Assembly (NCBI GenBank): GCA_030435675.1
Contig: CM059625.1
Coordinates: 14,508,001 to 14,572,000 of the forward strand
DNA length: 64,000 bases
Direction: 5' to 3'
Origin: Steinernema hermaphroditum
Taxonomy: Eukaryota; Nematoda; Chromadorea; Rhabditida; Steinernematidae
The first letter of the stretch is position 1. Each line of letters begins with the position of its first letter. The notes below the pieces were generated by a model. The model was given only the letters and a program-made list of their open reading frames with translations. It did not search any database and was not told the DNA's origin. Of this stretch, positions 12,846-23,896 are shown piece after piece. The position numbers were made by a program, and so were the translations under genes.

Positions 12846-15289
12846 ATGGACTGGGTGACGTGGGTGTCTATCGTATTCGGTATGGTGAACATGGCCGTCG
12901 TCTGTGGCAATATCTTCGTATTGTACATAATCATCTCCCAAAAATCCATGCATACAACCACCAACTTCATCGTTCTCTCACTTACACTCTCCGATTTCCT
13001 CCTTGGTTTACTCATACTGCCCTTCTCCATATATCAGGTAAGAGAAACGACAGCTCAAATTAACACATATTTTTTTCGTAATTTGCCATTTAAATTTGTA
13101 AAACGAAGAAACACAGCTTAGCCGTTAGTCTATTCGTTGACATTTACCGTATTCCTTTTAGGAGCGCTCAGAAACATGGGGTCTCGGACGCACCTGGTGC
13201 AAAGTCTGGCTAGCACTTGATGTGTGGCTTAGCACAGCATCCATCTACAACCTCTTGGCGATCAGTTTCGATCGCTACATGGCCGTTCGACAGCCGCTCA
13301 AATATCGGTTCATCTCGTCGACAAAGTAAATGGAGTTAAAAAGTGAATATCTAATGTATTTCTCTGTAGGATGACAAAAGTGACAATCGCACTTGTTTGG
13401 ATCATATCTGGGCTTTTGGCGTTTCCAGCTCTCATTGTACAGTTAATTTTTGACGACCCGAATGAGCATGATCCGAAGAAGCATTTTATATGCACTCCAA
13501 TGACCAGCAATGATCACTACATCATCTTCTCAGCCATGTTCTCTTTCGTTCTTCCGGCGATCATAATGGTAAACGTCTTTTTATTGGTACTTTTACGGAA
13601 TTCCATTTCATTTTTTGTGCATAAATGATTAGGGGGAGTGTCGGTTTTGATCGGTCTCCGTTCGGCGAACCGTGATGTCAGTGTTTGAGAATGAGTCTCT
13701 GCTTCCAAGGAAAAAGGAAAAAAATGCAAATAATGTCTGTAGTTCTCTTGATTTTAAAGTGCGACAGATCCACGATTTTCGGGGAAAGCCTGTCGGCAAA
13801 ACAAGCCGCTGCAAAATCGTATGCCGTATTTCAAATCACAGCACTTAATCTTTTTTCTACTCTACGATGCATGACCAAAAGGAAATACCCCGCATAAAAG
13901 CGTTTGCTGGATACTGTAGTAAGCTTCGAATATTCGATTTTCGGGAAAGTACTTGGTTTTTGTCACATAAGGACTTGGCCAACCTGCGCTTTCGACATAT
14001 ATAACCTTTTCGTTCTGCAGATTTGGCTCAATGTCTGCATACTCCGCACAGTCTCCGACTCGCATCGTCCCCACAAATCCTCCAAGTCTTCTTTCCACAG
14101 TTTGCCCGACAAGGACTCGGTCTTTTTGCGGGTCCACCGTCGAGGAGACGACAACCTTCGCGTAAGACCGATACTTTTGATGCAAAAATTACACCCTCTT
14201 ATCACATCTTCAGAGTCACTCGTGCCGGAAACAGGCGAGTCGGTTTGCGTCATCGGCCAGTGTCCAAAAAGAAACGCGAAGCACAAGAAACTCGGTGACA
14301 AGCCTAAATAGTACTCAAGGGGAAACGGCGGCCGCGAAGACTCAAGTTCACCACCAGCAGCTGCCACCGAGATATAAACAACATCTGAAGCCCAATTCAC
14401 TGCACCCGTCGCCCACCAAATCCGCATGTTCCGACAAAATACAACGACGAGACAGTACGAAGTCGAAAAACTCACTGGAGCCAGAAAGAAATCACGCACG
14501 CGCCAACAGTCTTATGGGTGAACCGGCTCAGAATACCGTTTGGTATCCGGCAATGATTATGGCGTTTATTGGTGCCAAGCCGGATGCTCCTCAAAGGTAA
14601 CAAAGCAGGCTATATTTCAAAGCAAAATGAAAATGAAGCAACCCCGAAAACAAAGTAAAGTAAACTTTCAAAAGGTCATGTAGGCCGTTATTTTGAAGGA
14701 CATAAAAGATCGTAGTATTTTCGCATTATTTCCGCAATGACGTTGAAAAAACACATTAAGCATGTCACAAAATGTGTGTGAATGACAGCACCCTTTAATA
14801 GAAAACGAAAACAGAAAAGGAAGTGTCAATGGGCTTCTGCAGGAAAAGATCGAGAGAAGATAGATAGTAGCCCATTTTTCCCACTGTTAACTACCCTGAA
14901 CCGATAATGATTTCAGCGAACGATCCCTTCTACACCCAATGCTCGCCTTCAATCGCATCTCTCTTCGTACCGAACTGCGCGTAGCTCGAACCATAGCTGT
15001 CGTCGTTGGCTGCTTCACCATTTGCTGGTTGCCATTCACCATAATCTACATCCTACAGGTCTGGTTGAGCTCATCAATCAACAGACGGTATCGTTTCATT
15101 TAGGCTTACCATACGTGTCCTGTCACGACGTGCATACCTAAGTGGTTGTTCACTTTGGCCTTCTGGCTGGGCTACTCGAACTCAGCGATAAACCCGCTCC
15201 TCTACTCTGCCTTCTCCCGTGACTTCCGTTCCGCTTTCCGCCGCGTACTCTTCCCACGCAACAGTTTCCGCTCGTCCCAAGTCCGCTAA
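12846..15289 (+). CDS. Aminergic-type class A GPCR, seven coding exons
   Basis: Coding exons are 12846-13037, 13162-13325, 13370-13568, 14021-14161, 14214-14596, 14917-15058 and 15104-15289. They join in frame to 468 residues. A TTTTCAG acceptor at 12821-12827 just before the start ATG fits either a 5' intron or spliced-leader addition. The receptor has seven membrane segments, Cys3.25, the TM3 aspartate (LALDVWLS, Asp3.32), DRY, TM5 serines at 5.42 and 5.46, CWLPF in TM6, Trp7.40 and Tyr7.43, and NPLLY in TM7. This set is known for biogenic-amine receptors, and the two TM5 serines favour a catechol or phenolic amine ligand such as dopamine, octopamine or tyramine. The third intracellular loop is long (about 170 residues, Ser/Lys-rich) and the C-tail is very short, which is common for Gi/Gq-coupled amine receptors. 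TM6 has Thr where most amine receptors have Phe6.52. The subtype cannot be decided by eye. Confidence 0.9.
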
Positions 15290-15315
15290 CCGTCCTTTCC
15301 TCCGAATCTCAACTA

Positions 15316-16982
15316 CAGTGGCGGCCGTATAAATAGCCGCACCCCCTACATAAAGTTTCTATTGCAGATTTACCCTGGATTTTAAAATGTGCGCACTAAA
15401 CCAAGGGCACTATTAGATGTAGAATTTATCAAGCAGCAAAACGGTGTTACTTATTTTCCGTGCAGGACCCACCATGCAGACAGGGAATGTAATACATTCG
15501 GCCGACTCAGATTTGGCGCGGCATTATAAATAGCCGCACCCGGAGTTCCACCATTTTCTGAGTGTTTTTTGATGAGTTTTTTTGCGTCGTATCGTTTTAT
15601 TCTTTATTCTATGTTATTTGTGCTCCCACTCTGGTATTTAGTTTATCTGGAACAGGGGAAGGGGTTAACCTATCACATCAAAAAAGAGCCCCGATGCCGA
15701 TACCCTAAAGAACGGCGGTACTTCCCGGGGAATAATCGCCGAGTAACTGAAAATCTCAGAGACACATGCACTAAACGCTGTAGAGATAGTGTAGAACAAC
15801 GGAGGAAACCTGAAGAATTCCGTTTGAATACCAAATTCACGAAAGAGGTCGGCCTTTATCGATAGAAAGATCGTCCAAATCTCAGAAGCAGACCGAAAAA
15901 AGTCGTTTTTTTGGCGAAGTATCCAATTTCGGCCTGGCTTTTTGGGCTGTGTGTAGTTGCAACACACTCTTTACGACGTTCACGAACATCTGGCTGTCAA
16001 AAACGCCTTCACTGTGAAAAATCGGATGGATCTCGAACCGCCGGATGCCAACTCCCACTATTACAGAGCCACCGTCATGCTTGATTGTGGCCTCCGTATG
16101 TACTGGATCGGATTCTTCTCCTATGCACCGCCGTACATACGTTCTCATAACCCACACTAGAGGATAGAAGTTCAATTTGCCCTTCAAAACAGTAATTTGG
16201 CCTTGTCTACGGGTTGCTAGTCGAAGTGCTGCTTGGCGGAGGCCATGTGGGCTTGTCAGTGTATTCTAGATACGTCTGATTTTTCGCGGGCAACGCATCG
16301 CATCACCCCTAGTTTGTTTACCTGCTGTCAAATAGCCTGCGCGCTCACGCAAGCCCAAAAAACCCGGCCGAAGTTGGATACTTCAGCAGAAAAACGACTT
16401 TTTTCGGTCTGCCTCTGAGATCCGGACGATCCTTTAATCGATAAAAACCGTTCTTTTTCATGGCTTTCGCTTCCCTAAAGCAGTCTCAAGGTTTTCCCCA
16501 TTGTTCTATGCCGTTTTCAAAGTGTTTTGTGTAACCATCGCCGAGATTCATTGTTTCTCGGAGACTCTTTCCCGGGAAGTATCTTTGTTCTTTGAGTACC
16601 GGCATGGGCACTCTTTTGGGGCGTAATACATTAACCTCATCCCCGGGTGTAGATGAATTATATACCAGAGTGGGAGCACAAATAACACAGAATAAAGAAT
16701 AAAACGATACGACGCAAAAAACTCATCAAAAAACACTCAGAAAATGGTGGAACTCCGGGTGCGGCTATTTATAATGCCGCGCCGAATATGAGCCGGCCGA
16801 ATGTATTACATTCCCTGTCTGCATGGTGGGTCCTGCACGGAAAATAAGTAACACCATTTTGCTGCTTGATAAATTCTACATCTGATAGTGCCCTTTGTTT
16901 AGTGCCCACCTTTTAAAATCCAGGGTAAATCGGCAATAGAAACTTTATGTAGAGGGTGCGGCTATTTATACGGCCGCCACTG
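15316..16982. mobile_element. Decayed Tc1-like element with very long inverted arms
   Basis: The element is 1667 bp and begins CAGTGGCGGCC and ends with its reverse complement. It is flanked by TA (15314-15315 and 16983-16984), the Tc1/mariner target duplication. The outer ~420 bp of the two ends are highly similar inverted repeats. Weaker inversion continues inward to roughly 15950 and 16345, leaving only about 400 bp of unique centre. Each arm repeats the terminal motif ATAAATAGCCGCACCC about 200 bp inside the end (near 15525 and 16755), an IR/DR-type arrangement. Internal coding is broken. It sits between the GPCR stop and the channel gene. Confidence 0.85.
15882..16187 (-). pseudogene. 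Tc1 transposase remnant inside the decayed element
   Basis: The minus-strand frame contains TYVRRCIGEE-like and GGSVIV-like segments. These match the catalytic-domain stretch of the better preserved transposase at 18950-19975 (TYVRRYVGEE, GGSVMVWAG). Reading downstream, the frame drifts into PKLDTSPKKR instead of the GRNWIFQQDND catalytic segment; a GRNWI-like piece survives in another frame around 15900. The catalytic residues are not retained in one frame, so the copy cannot encode an active enzyme. Confidence 0.7.
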
Positions 16983-17096
16983 TACTTCATCTTTGTTTAC
17001 AAAACACATTTATGTGTGGTCATTACGTGTGATGCCATCTCCGGTTGTTGATCCCTCTTGTCCAACGTTGATCTCAGTGAGTTTCATGTATTATAA

Positions 17097-20000
17097 TTAA
17101 AAAATTCCATAGTTCCGTGAGACACATGTATGCTCGTCGCCTTGAGCTATGAAAAGCACATAATAGCAGAAAAAGAGAATGAAGAAGATTGGGGAGAGGA
17201 AGCGGGCGATGTTGTCGAGATGGTGGTAGAGGCGGCGGATGCGCTTGCTTTCCAAGATGAACGTCGCCTTTTCGAGTTGGTTGATCGCTCGTTGAGCTTC
17301 TTTCTCCTATAAAAACCTCGCTATATACAATCCTTTTGTTAACCTTGACAAAAGACGTTCCTAAGCCACACGGCAACATGTTCTATCTAATAAAGATTTG
17401 TGAACAAGTTCCGTAACGATGTCATATGGCATAAATATGGCATAAATAAAATGGCATAAATAAAAAAGAAGGACCTGTCTGATAACGCTTTGAAAGTGCA
17501 ATCCTTGAGTCATATCCACATCATACTGTTACGGATTTTATAATTATGCACACAATAAAATTGCTGCAGATTTGCAATAAAATCTGACTCAGCAAAGCTA
17601 TCAGCAATCAGTGCAGCATGACTAAGACTGCTGTCCTTGTAGATGCATTCAAGAATGGATCAAATTCAAGCTGTATTGTGCAATTTAGATAACTGTTCAA
17701 TTTAAGAATTCTATTCATTCGTAGGCGGTAATAAAACGCCAACGCATTGTTAATCTGAATTAACTCTAGAGACTTGCACTTTCATACTGTTTTGAATCGG
17801 ACCCGAATGTGAGTAATGCGGGAACCGCTTCAGCTATGAATGGCTTTCCAGAAATCTCACTTATGCCCAGTTATTCATAGAAACACTGTTATGTTATGCA
17901 TAGTACGGTAAGAACAGCGATGTTTGTAAATAGGATTGCCGTAAAGACCTTTTGTTTTCCACTCCTTTGTTTCGACGCTAACAATAGTATTGCTCTACGA
18001 GTTCGCTTCAACTAACTCACCATGGCTCTACTTCTTTTGACCAACGCTAAAACGAAGAGGGACTCGATCAAGGACAGTACACTGAAGGCCTTCATTGCTG
18101 CAAACCACGTGTCCAACGAAGTCAGATAGCTCGTTCGCACGTCCTCCTCGCCCTTCTCCATTTGCACCAACGTCAGAAGCACCGTAATCGGCGTGATAAT
18201 GCGCACATCCTCGTAGTTATACGGTACGTAAGGCGCCACCCAGGCGAACATCATCGCCAGCGTACTGGGAATGTATTTCTCCACGATAAATCGTCCGCCA
18301 TCACGTTCCAAGAAGAAGACGAGTCGTAAACACGTGGAATCAACTAAAAACAAAAACAATAAGTCGTCTTTAATGGAAATTTAATTAGATCGCCGGAGAT
18401 GCTCACGCACTTAATTTTCCTTCAACGGCGCACGTTTCCGTGGCCATTTTCGTTATTTTCAGTTCCGGGAGGGCGAGACGATTGGCAAAGTTGACTGGGT
18501 CATCGTTCCAGATCAGGTTCACCATTTGACGGGGGAAGGCAACTGAAGATAAGCACTACATGAACGACAAAATAACAAAAAACCATGGATAAAAAGGAAC
18601 AGTTGGGATGAGCAAATATTTTTTGAGTATAAAATGTCATGGTTAGATCTACAGTGGCGAGCATAGAAATAGCCGCACTACATATTGGAAAAATGTTTGG
18701 TCATTTTGAGAACGGTTTGCCTCACATGCTTCGATGGTAATGCGTGTATGATGTGCAGAATTTCCTGGAGAATTTGGCTGTGCCAGCTAGAATGACAGAA
18801 AAATAGTTCTAGCTTAGCACGGCCTGAATTCAGACCGAGGGTGCCGATTTTACGCGGGCACAGAAATAGCCGCACTTTGAATGTTCTTTTTTATTGCCGA
18901 AAATTTTTAACAAAGAACGTAAAAACAACAGGCTACATACAACAATGATCTAGTACCTTGTCGGAAATCCTTTACTTGCGATGACAGCTCTACAGCGACG
19001 TTGCATGGAGTCGACAAGGCTCATGCAGCGGGTCACGGGTATGTTTCTCCAGGCTTGTTCGATGCTGACTGACAATTCGGCAAGGTTCTTAGTTTTCTTT
19101 GCCTGCACCACCTTCTCAATGTCGTTCCACAAATTCTCGATCGGATTCAGATCCGGGCTTTGAGCTGGCCAATCTAGAACGCGCCACTTATTCTTCTTAT
19201 ACCAAGCCTTCGCGATCTTGCGCGTGTGTTTGGGATCATTATCTTGCTGGAAAATCCAATTTCGGCCGAAATGTTGGCGTGCAGATGGCTTCAGCACCTT
19301 CTCCATGATATCCACATACTTCTTTCCATCGAGAATTCCGTCAGTATGAAAAATTGGACCAACTCCGGACCGCCGGAAGCCCGCCCATACCATCACAGAA
19401 CCGCCGCCATGTTTAACAGTTATCTTGGTGCAGCGTGGATCGAATTCTTCACCGACGTACCGTCTCACATACGTCTTTCCGTCGGACCCTAGCCGGTTGA
19501 ACTTCGATTCGTCCGTGAATAACACTTTGGCCCAGTCTTCAGGCTGCCAGGTGATGTGCTTCTTAGCGAAGGCAATTCGAGCTTAACGGTTTTTCTTCGA
19601 CACGAGCGGCTTCTTGCGGGCGACTCGTCCCATCAATCCGACTTCGTTCAAACGTCGTCGGACAGTCCAAACGCTCAGATTGAAGCCGGGAGATCCACTC
19701 AATTCATTCTGGATATCCACAGCAGTCTTCATCCTATCCGCTTCAGACATCATCCTGATCTTTCTATCCACACGGTCCGTACTTTTTCTTGGTTTCGGCT
19801 TCCTTACCGGATTTTCCACATTTCCTCGACTCTTCTGTATCGTTTTCACGGCATTTCGCACTGCCTTCTCCGAAATTCCCAACTTGTCGGCGATTCTTCG
19901 CATGGAATTACCTTCCTTCTTCAGGGTGTCGATACGAGCGCGTTGTTCAGGTGATATGTGTTTTCCCCGTCCCATTTTCTAAAAGAATTGAGTAACAGAT

Positions 20001-22395
20001 TAATAACAGAAATAACAGAGCACACAAAATAACACGTTACCGTCGGAGAAATTCACTCGAAAACTCACAATAAAAAAGAACATTCAAAGTGCGGCTATTT
20101 CTGTGCCCGCGTAAAATCGGCACCCTCGGTCTGAATTCAGGCCGTGCTAAGCTAGAACTATTTTTCTGTCATTCTAGCTGGCACAGCCAAATTCTCCAGG
20201 AAATTCTGCACATCATACACGCATTACCATCGAAGCATGTGAGGCAAACCGTTCTCAAAATGACCGAACATTTTTCCAATATGTAGTGCGGCTATTTCTA
20301 TGCTCGCCACTGTACGTTTCACTAGCACTGTAATATTTACGTCCGAAGTTCCAGGAAATAAATGGCGGGTGCCAAAACAATCACTATCACTCATACTAGC
20401 AGACATGTTTTTTGTTTGATCTCACCCCTTCCCTTAGAGTACATAAACGTATTGTGTTGATCACAATCAAATCAAAAAGAAAGGCCAATTTTGTTTTCAT
20501 TCGTACCAGTATAGCAACTTTTCGGCTGAGAAACTTACTTGAACTAATCATGAGATCACACTGTTGACGATCATGAGGGAAACGACAAAACACCATTTGG
20601 CAAGCAGGAAGGAGGGTAACTCTAAGATATTCAAAGATTATGCACATTTAAAGGAGAGTGTAGCTCGATCGTACCTCATAGTGTACGATACGAGGCCATT
20701 GGGCATAACACGCATTCTGAAGTTTGGGAATGACACAAGGTGAAAATATGAGTACTTCGAGTTCACAAAATAAGGATCAGGCCGCCAGATTTGTTCCAGT
20801 ACAGGTAACTCTCGAATACGCACTGGTTTTGGGTATTTGTTCGCTAACCTAAAACACCAATCTGTAGAATATACACTTTGTTGTATGGCCACCTCATATC
20901 AAACCAGCGCATCCGTAATTCCAAATCAATTGTGTATTCCATTTGTTGTGAATCAAAATTGGCCAAATGAATGATGTTGAGTTGGACCAGAACATTTAGC
21001 GGTACATCTAAACAGCAAACACTGTACCGTAAAAAGAGGTAAAATTAGAACCTGGAAATAGCAGTGGAACACTGTTGTTGTCGTACTTAATCGATTTCAA
21101 TACCGGCAAGATGTAGCTGCTACCGTAGTCTCGACTGGTCGACCCATAGTCCATGTTTAAGTGTTCCTTATTTGATAGCAGATCACGCAGCTCCTCTTCA
21201 GTGCGATTCAAAGAATCAACATGCATCAGGAATTGCTCTGGGTCGATGTTCTCGAAGGCTTCCACTAAAATGAAAGGAATAGAAGATGATGAACACGGTG
21301 AAAATGATGTATTTACTTACTGGCTGTATCATTCTTGATGAGTGTCTTCGGAGTAGTGATTTCAGTCGTGGTTGTGGTTGTTGTTGTAGTGGTAGTTGTC
21401 GTCGTGGTCGTCGTCGAAGTAGTGGATTCAACTTCAATAGTTGTGGTCTCCTCAGAATACATTTCCTCTCCAATATCGTAATGGTTCGAAACTCTGCTTT
21501 CTTCAGCTTCAGTGGGTGAAATAGACGAACTGAAGTAAGATGTGTCGTGTGCAGATCCTTCTTCCCTTGTGTCGCTATAGTCCTCATCGTCTTCTAGACC
21601 ATGTGTTTCCACAAACGTCCGATTCACCAATTTCAGGGGCCCGAGTTGCCTATCAATTTCGTTGCTCTCTTCCGGACTGGGCTTTTCGTGACGAATTTTG
21701 TGAGGCTGCCTTGAAATGCCGATTTCTGTTAGATTCAGACTTGAATCGACAATCGCAGATCCTTCCGTTGTTGACGCAATGGTCGACTCAGTCACATAGA
21801 TGTCGTGGACATTAGGAGAGACGGTGTGAGCTTCCTTGACTTCGATTTCGTGGGCAGATGGTTCGGCCAAGTGTTCAGCAAAATCACCTTCTGATCGTTC
21901 CTCAATTTTAGGTCGAAAAGCCGTCACTGGAGTCCCGATTGTACTAGGAGATTTGGAATAGTCGTCTTCTCGCAGCTCGTGGTTGTGTCTGATCTTATGA
22001 TGAAGACCCTGAATCCCAATATCTTCTAATCCGGTGCCTCTCGCAGTCTTAGGCTCGTCTGTAACGATAACCGCTCTTTCAGTGGTCGTAATGTCAGTCT
22101 TCTGCGTAAAATATAGATCCTTAACGGCTCGTCTAGTTGTCGATTCGGGGATTGTGGACTGCAGTTGAGTTATTGGAAGTGAGGTCGTTGGTGATTGCTC
22201 CGTTACGCCCTCGGCTGTTGCAATCGTGGTGACAGGCGCTCGCACCCGTACATGTTGGACAAAAACAGCTCGAATGTTTAAAAATGAAATCTTCACACCT
22301 AAAGCAAATAAAATGGAAAAAGCACTGATAGGTCAGCGCCTACATATTGACGGATGAAACGTAGCTACGAGCAGAAGAGAAAATACAAAAATCAT
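17097..22395 (-). CDS. Cys-loop ligand-gated ion channel subunit with mucin-like N-terminus
   Basis: Nine exons in transcription order: 22395-22344, 22298-21321, 21264-21052, 21007-20893, 20848-20675, 20621-20539, 18542-18411, 18343-18021 and 17306-17097. They join in frame to 759 residues. Exon 1 encodes a signal peptide (MIFVFSLLLVATF). Exon 2 encodes about 326 residues rich in Thr, Ser, Glu and Asp, ending in a run of 17 threonines written with all four Thr codons. The ligand-binding domain then starts (PLNVLVQLNI, RWFDMRL). The Cys loop has exactly 13 residues between its cysteines (C-QMVFCRFPHDRQQ-C, about 516-530). M1-M3 lie at about 600-685 and M4 (SPIFFILFFCYYVLF) near the C-terminus, with a very short M3-M4 loop. 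Family knowledge: a pentameric channel at synapses or on cell surfaces. Ligand and ion selectivity cannot be assigned; the M1-M2 turn (YNYEDVR) is neither a clear anion (PAR) nor cation (GEK) signature. The ~2-kb intron 20538-18543 hosts a Tc1-like element. Confidence 0.88.
18652..18896 (+). repeat. Left 245-bp terminal inverted repeat
   Basis: Starts CAGTGGCGAGC and ends TTTTTTATTG. It pairs with 20068-20312. Within it are an outer AATAGCCGCAC at about 18670 and an inner copy at about 18865, probable transposase-binding direct repeats. Confidence 0.93.
18950..19975 (-). pseudogene. Tc1-like DD34E transposase with one internal stop codon
   Basis: Reading from ATG 19975 gives 341 residues to the stop at 18950, the usual Tc1 length, in one continuous frame broken only by a TAA at 19585-19583. 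The N-terminal half has a paired-type helix-turn-helix (SMRRIADKLGISEKAVRNAV) for binding the inverted repeats. The C-terminal half has the catalytic triad: Asp in LFTDESKFN, Asp in FQQDNDPKH, and Glu in LNPIENLW. Exactly 34 residues separate the second Asp and the Glu. Family knowledge: cut-and-paste transposition into TA. The stop lies between the DNA-binding and catalytic halves (after KKNR), so this copy should be inactive unless the stop is read through or is a sequencing error. Confidence 0.92.
20068..20312 (-). repeat. Right 245-bp terminal inverted repeat
   Basis: Reverse complement of 18652-18896 with a single visible difference (GACCGAAC here versus the complement of GTTTGGTC). The terminus is GCTCGCCACTG followed by TA. 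Confidence 0.93.
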
Positions 22396-22774
22396 CACGA
22401 ATGCATCGCTGGACCGGGCATCTAATTGTGGAGAGGCGATCGATCAATTAGCGCCCACGGAACTGGTTACGTTTAATTGGAATTGAAAGATGGAACTTCG
22501 ACGTTGTGTACGTAGCGGTCATAATTCATGATCATGATCCATTGTAAATAATTTGTTTTTTGCGTGTTTCATTTCGGAATAAAGTGCCTTCAAGGAAGGG
22601 CAATGTCGTTTCCCTCAGCTTCTTTCTAAGGACAAATAGAGGTTCGCAAACAGAGCTTACTCGGAAACTAAGGCAGGGAACGAAGCGAACGAGATGTGAG
22701 TACTCGAAGTTGAGAGCTTCTTTTAATTCGCCTTCTTTTATGAGATGCGGTTTCCAAAAGCTTTTTGATATCTA
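22396..22774. other. Intergenic, probable channel-gene promoter side
   Basis: The stretch lies immediately upstream (on the minus strand) of the channel start codon. I see no exon or strong motif. An open + strand frame from 22560 has no recognisable content. Confidence 0.5.
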
Positions 22775-23424
22775 TCAAGCCTCCACCACTGCTCTTTCTG
22801 CATCCGCCTGGGAAGTGGCTGTGCTACCCAGGGTGACCAAATCAACGCCGATGGATCGAACCTGTTCATGAAGCTGAGTTACCGCCTCGTTACCGGCAAA
22901 ACCGTCCACCATCCGAATTCTAAGATCATCGCCGAGAAACAAAGAAGGTCGAAGGATACTGAAGTGTTGTCAGTGTTGTTGCTGTCCCTTAAATCAGTTG
23001 CAGTGCAAAAGAGCGAGGTGGGCGTGAACATCAGTATACCGTCGTAGTCGTTGATGGCGACATGGTGGTCGAGAAAATGATCCAGGTGGACAGAAAAGAC
23101 GGAACCAAAAAAGAAACTATGAATGCTCATGGCAGTTATTCTGAGTGCAACGATGTGTAAACATAATATATTCTGTATTCAATAATAAACAATCAAGCAA
23201 AATAAATAAATAAATAAATAAATAAACAGATGCATAAATAAATAACTAATCTTCTCTTACATTTCGGTGACAGTCGTGCGCATTCCGCGGTCGGGGCCGG
23301 AGAAGTAGACCGTCGTCTTTACGTACAGACGACTCGGCCCTGCAGTATTCGAGATTCGGATGATCCTCCAGCAGGTATATGAATCGGGAAGATCATCGAT
23401 GATTCCTTGATCCTCAACATCCAT
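22775..23424 (-). CDS. Small unknown protein, two supported exons
   Basis: Exons 23424-23261 (from ATG; acceptor TTATTTCAG just upstream at about 23440-23432) and 22919-22775 join in phase to 102 residues ending VVEA-stop. Both exons look coding, with balanced composition and clean splice sites at each end, but I do not recognise the family and see no signal peptide or membrane segment. An additional minus-strand exon may lie at about 23880-23722 (SIIPGATRGTRIYG..., donor at CAAAACAG|GTCAGC), possibly with an organelle-type N-terminus. Its phase does not join directly to the 23.4-kb exon, so another small exon would be needed or it is a separate remnant. The single 341-bp intron also contains a + strand frame (about 23030-23158) of coding appearance that I cannot place. 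Confidence 0.45.
23199..23247. repeat. (AAAT)n microsatellite
   Basis: About seven tandem AAAT/AATA units followed by an interrupted second run (CATAAATAAATAA), inside the intron of the small unknown gene. Confidence 0.9.
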
Positions 23425-23527
23425 TGTGAAACTGAAATAACGAAATAAGACCAAGTGAAAGAAATAACGCGGCCGAACACGCACATATTTGACAAATAAC
23501 GCAATTTGCAGGCCGTTGTGTCTATTG

Positions 23528-23660
23528 GGAGTCTGAAACGGTCAAACGTCTCAATGAGACGTCTCAGACGTCTGAGACAGTCAAACGTCTGCATCATACG
23601 TCTAAATTGTCTGAAACGGTCAAACGTCTGCATCAGATGTCTCTGATGTCTGAAACGGCC
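23528..23660. repeat. Short imperfect tandem repeat with CGTCTGAGACG units
   Basis: A ~27-bp motif (GTCTGAAACGGTCAAACGTC) recurs about four times with variation, with internal palindromic CGTCT/AGACG pieces that could form hairpins. It lies between two candidate exons of the small unknown minus-strand gene and reads through in one minus frame as a degenerate repeat (QTFDRFR). Confidence 0.75.
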
Positions 23661-23896
23661 CAAATAGACAGCGAACTTCGGTAGACATCGTACATTCTTT
23701 GCAAGCTGCCAAGTTAGCACAAGGGCTGACCTGTTTTGAGGCAGTCGATGATATGTCCATAGATGCGTGTTCCACGAGTTGCTCCGGGTATGATCGAATT
23801 GTGCTTCATAAACGTCTTCGGCCCAGAATTTTTATAATAAGAAGGGACAGAAGCACTTTGTTGACGTAGAGTATTCCTTAAGAAACGGCGAATCAA

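Larger units (their letters stand above)
18652..20312 (-). mobile_element. Tc1-like transposon, recent, nested in a channel-gene intron
   Basis: This is a 1661-bp element flanked by TA (18650-18651 and 20313-20314). It has 245-bp terminal inverted repeats (18652-18896 and 20068-20312) in which I count one mismatch, implying a recent insertion. Each repeat has the motif ATAGAAATAGCCGCAC-like at the outer end and CAGAAATAGCCGCAC near the inner end, about 200 bp apart. That matches the IR/DR layout known from Tc3, Minos and Sleeping Beauty-type elements. The element encodes one transposase on the minus strand and lies in the same orientation as the host gene. Confidence 0.93.

Noticed and set aside
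15569..15865. 98-codon + strand frame in the first transposon (FFASYRFILYS)
   Set aside because: It lies in the inverted arm and is mirrored at 16548-16736; it is a by-product of the terminal repeats.
21313..22296. Thr-rich frame as an independent mucin gene
   Set aside because: It begins behind a splice acceptor without its own ATG and ends at a donor. Its phases match the signal-peptide exon upstream and the channel exons downstream.
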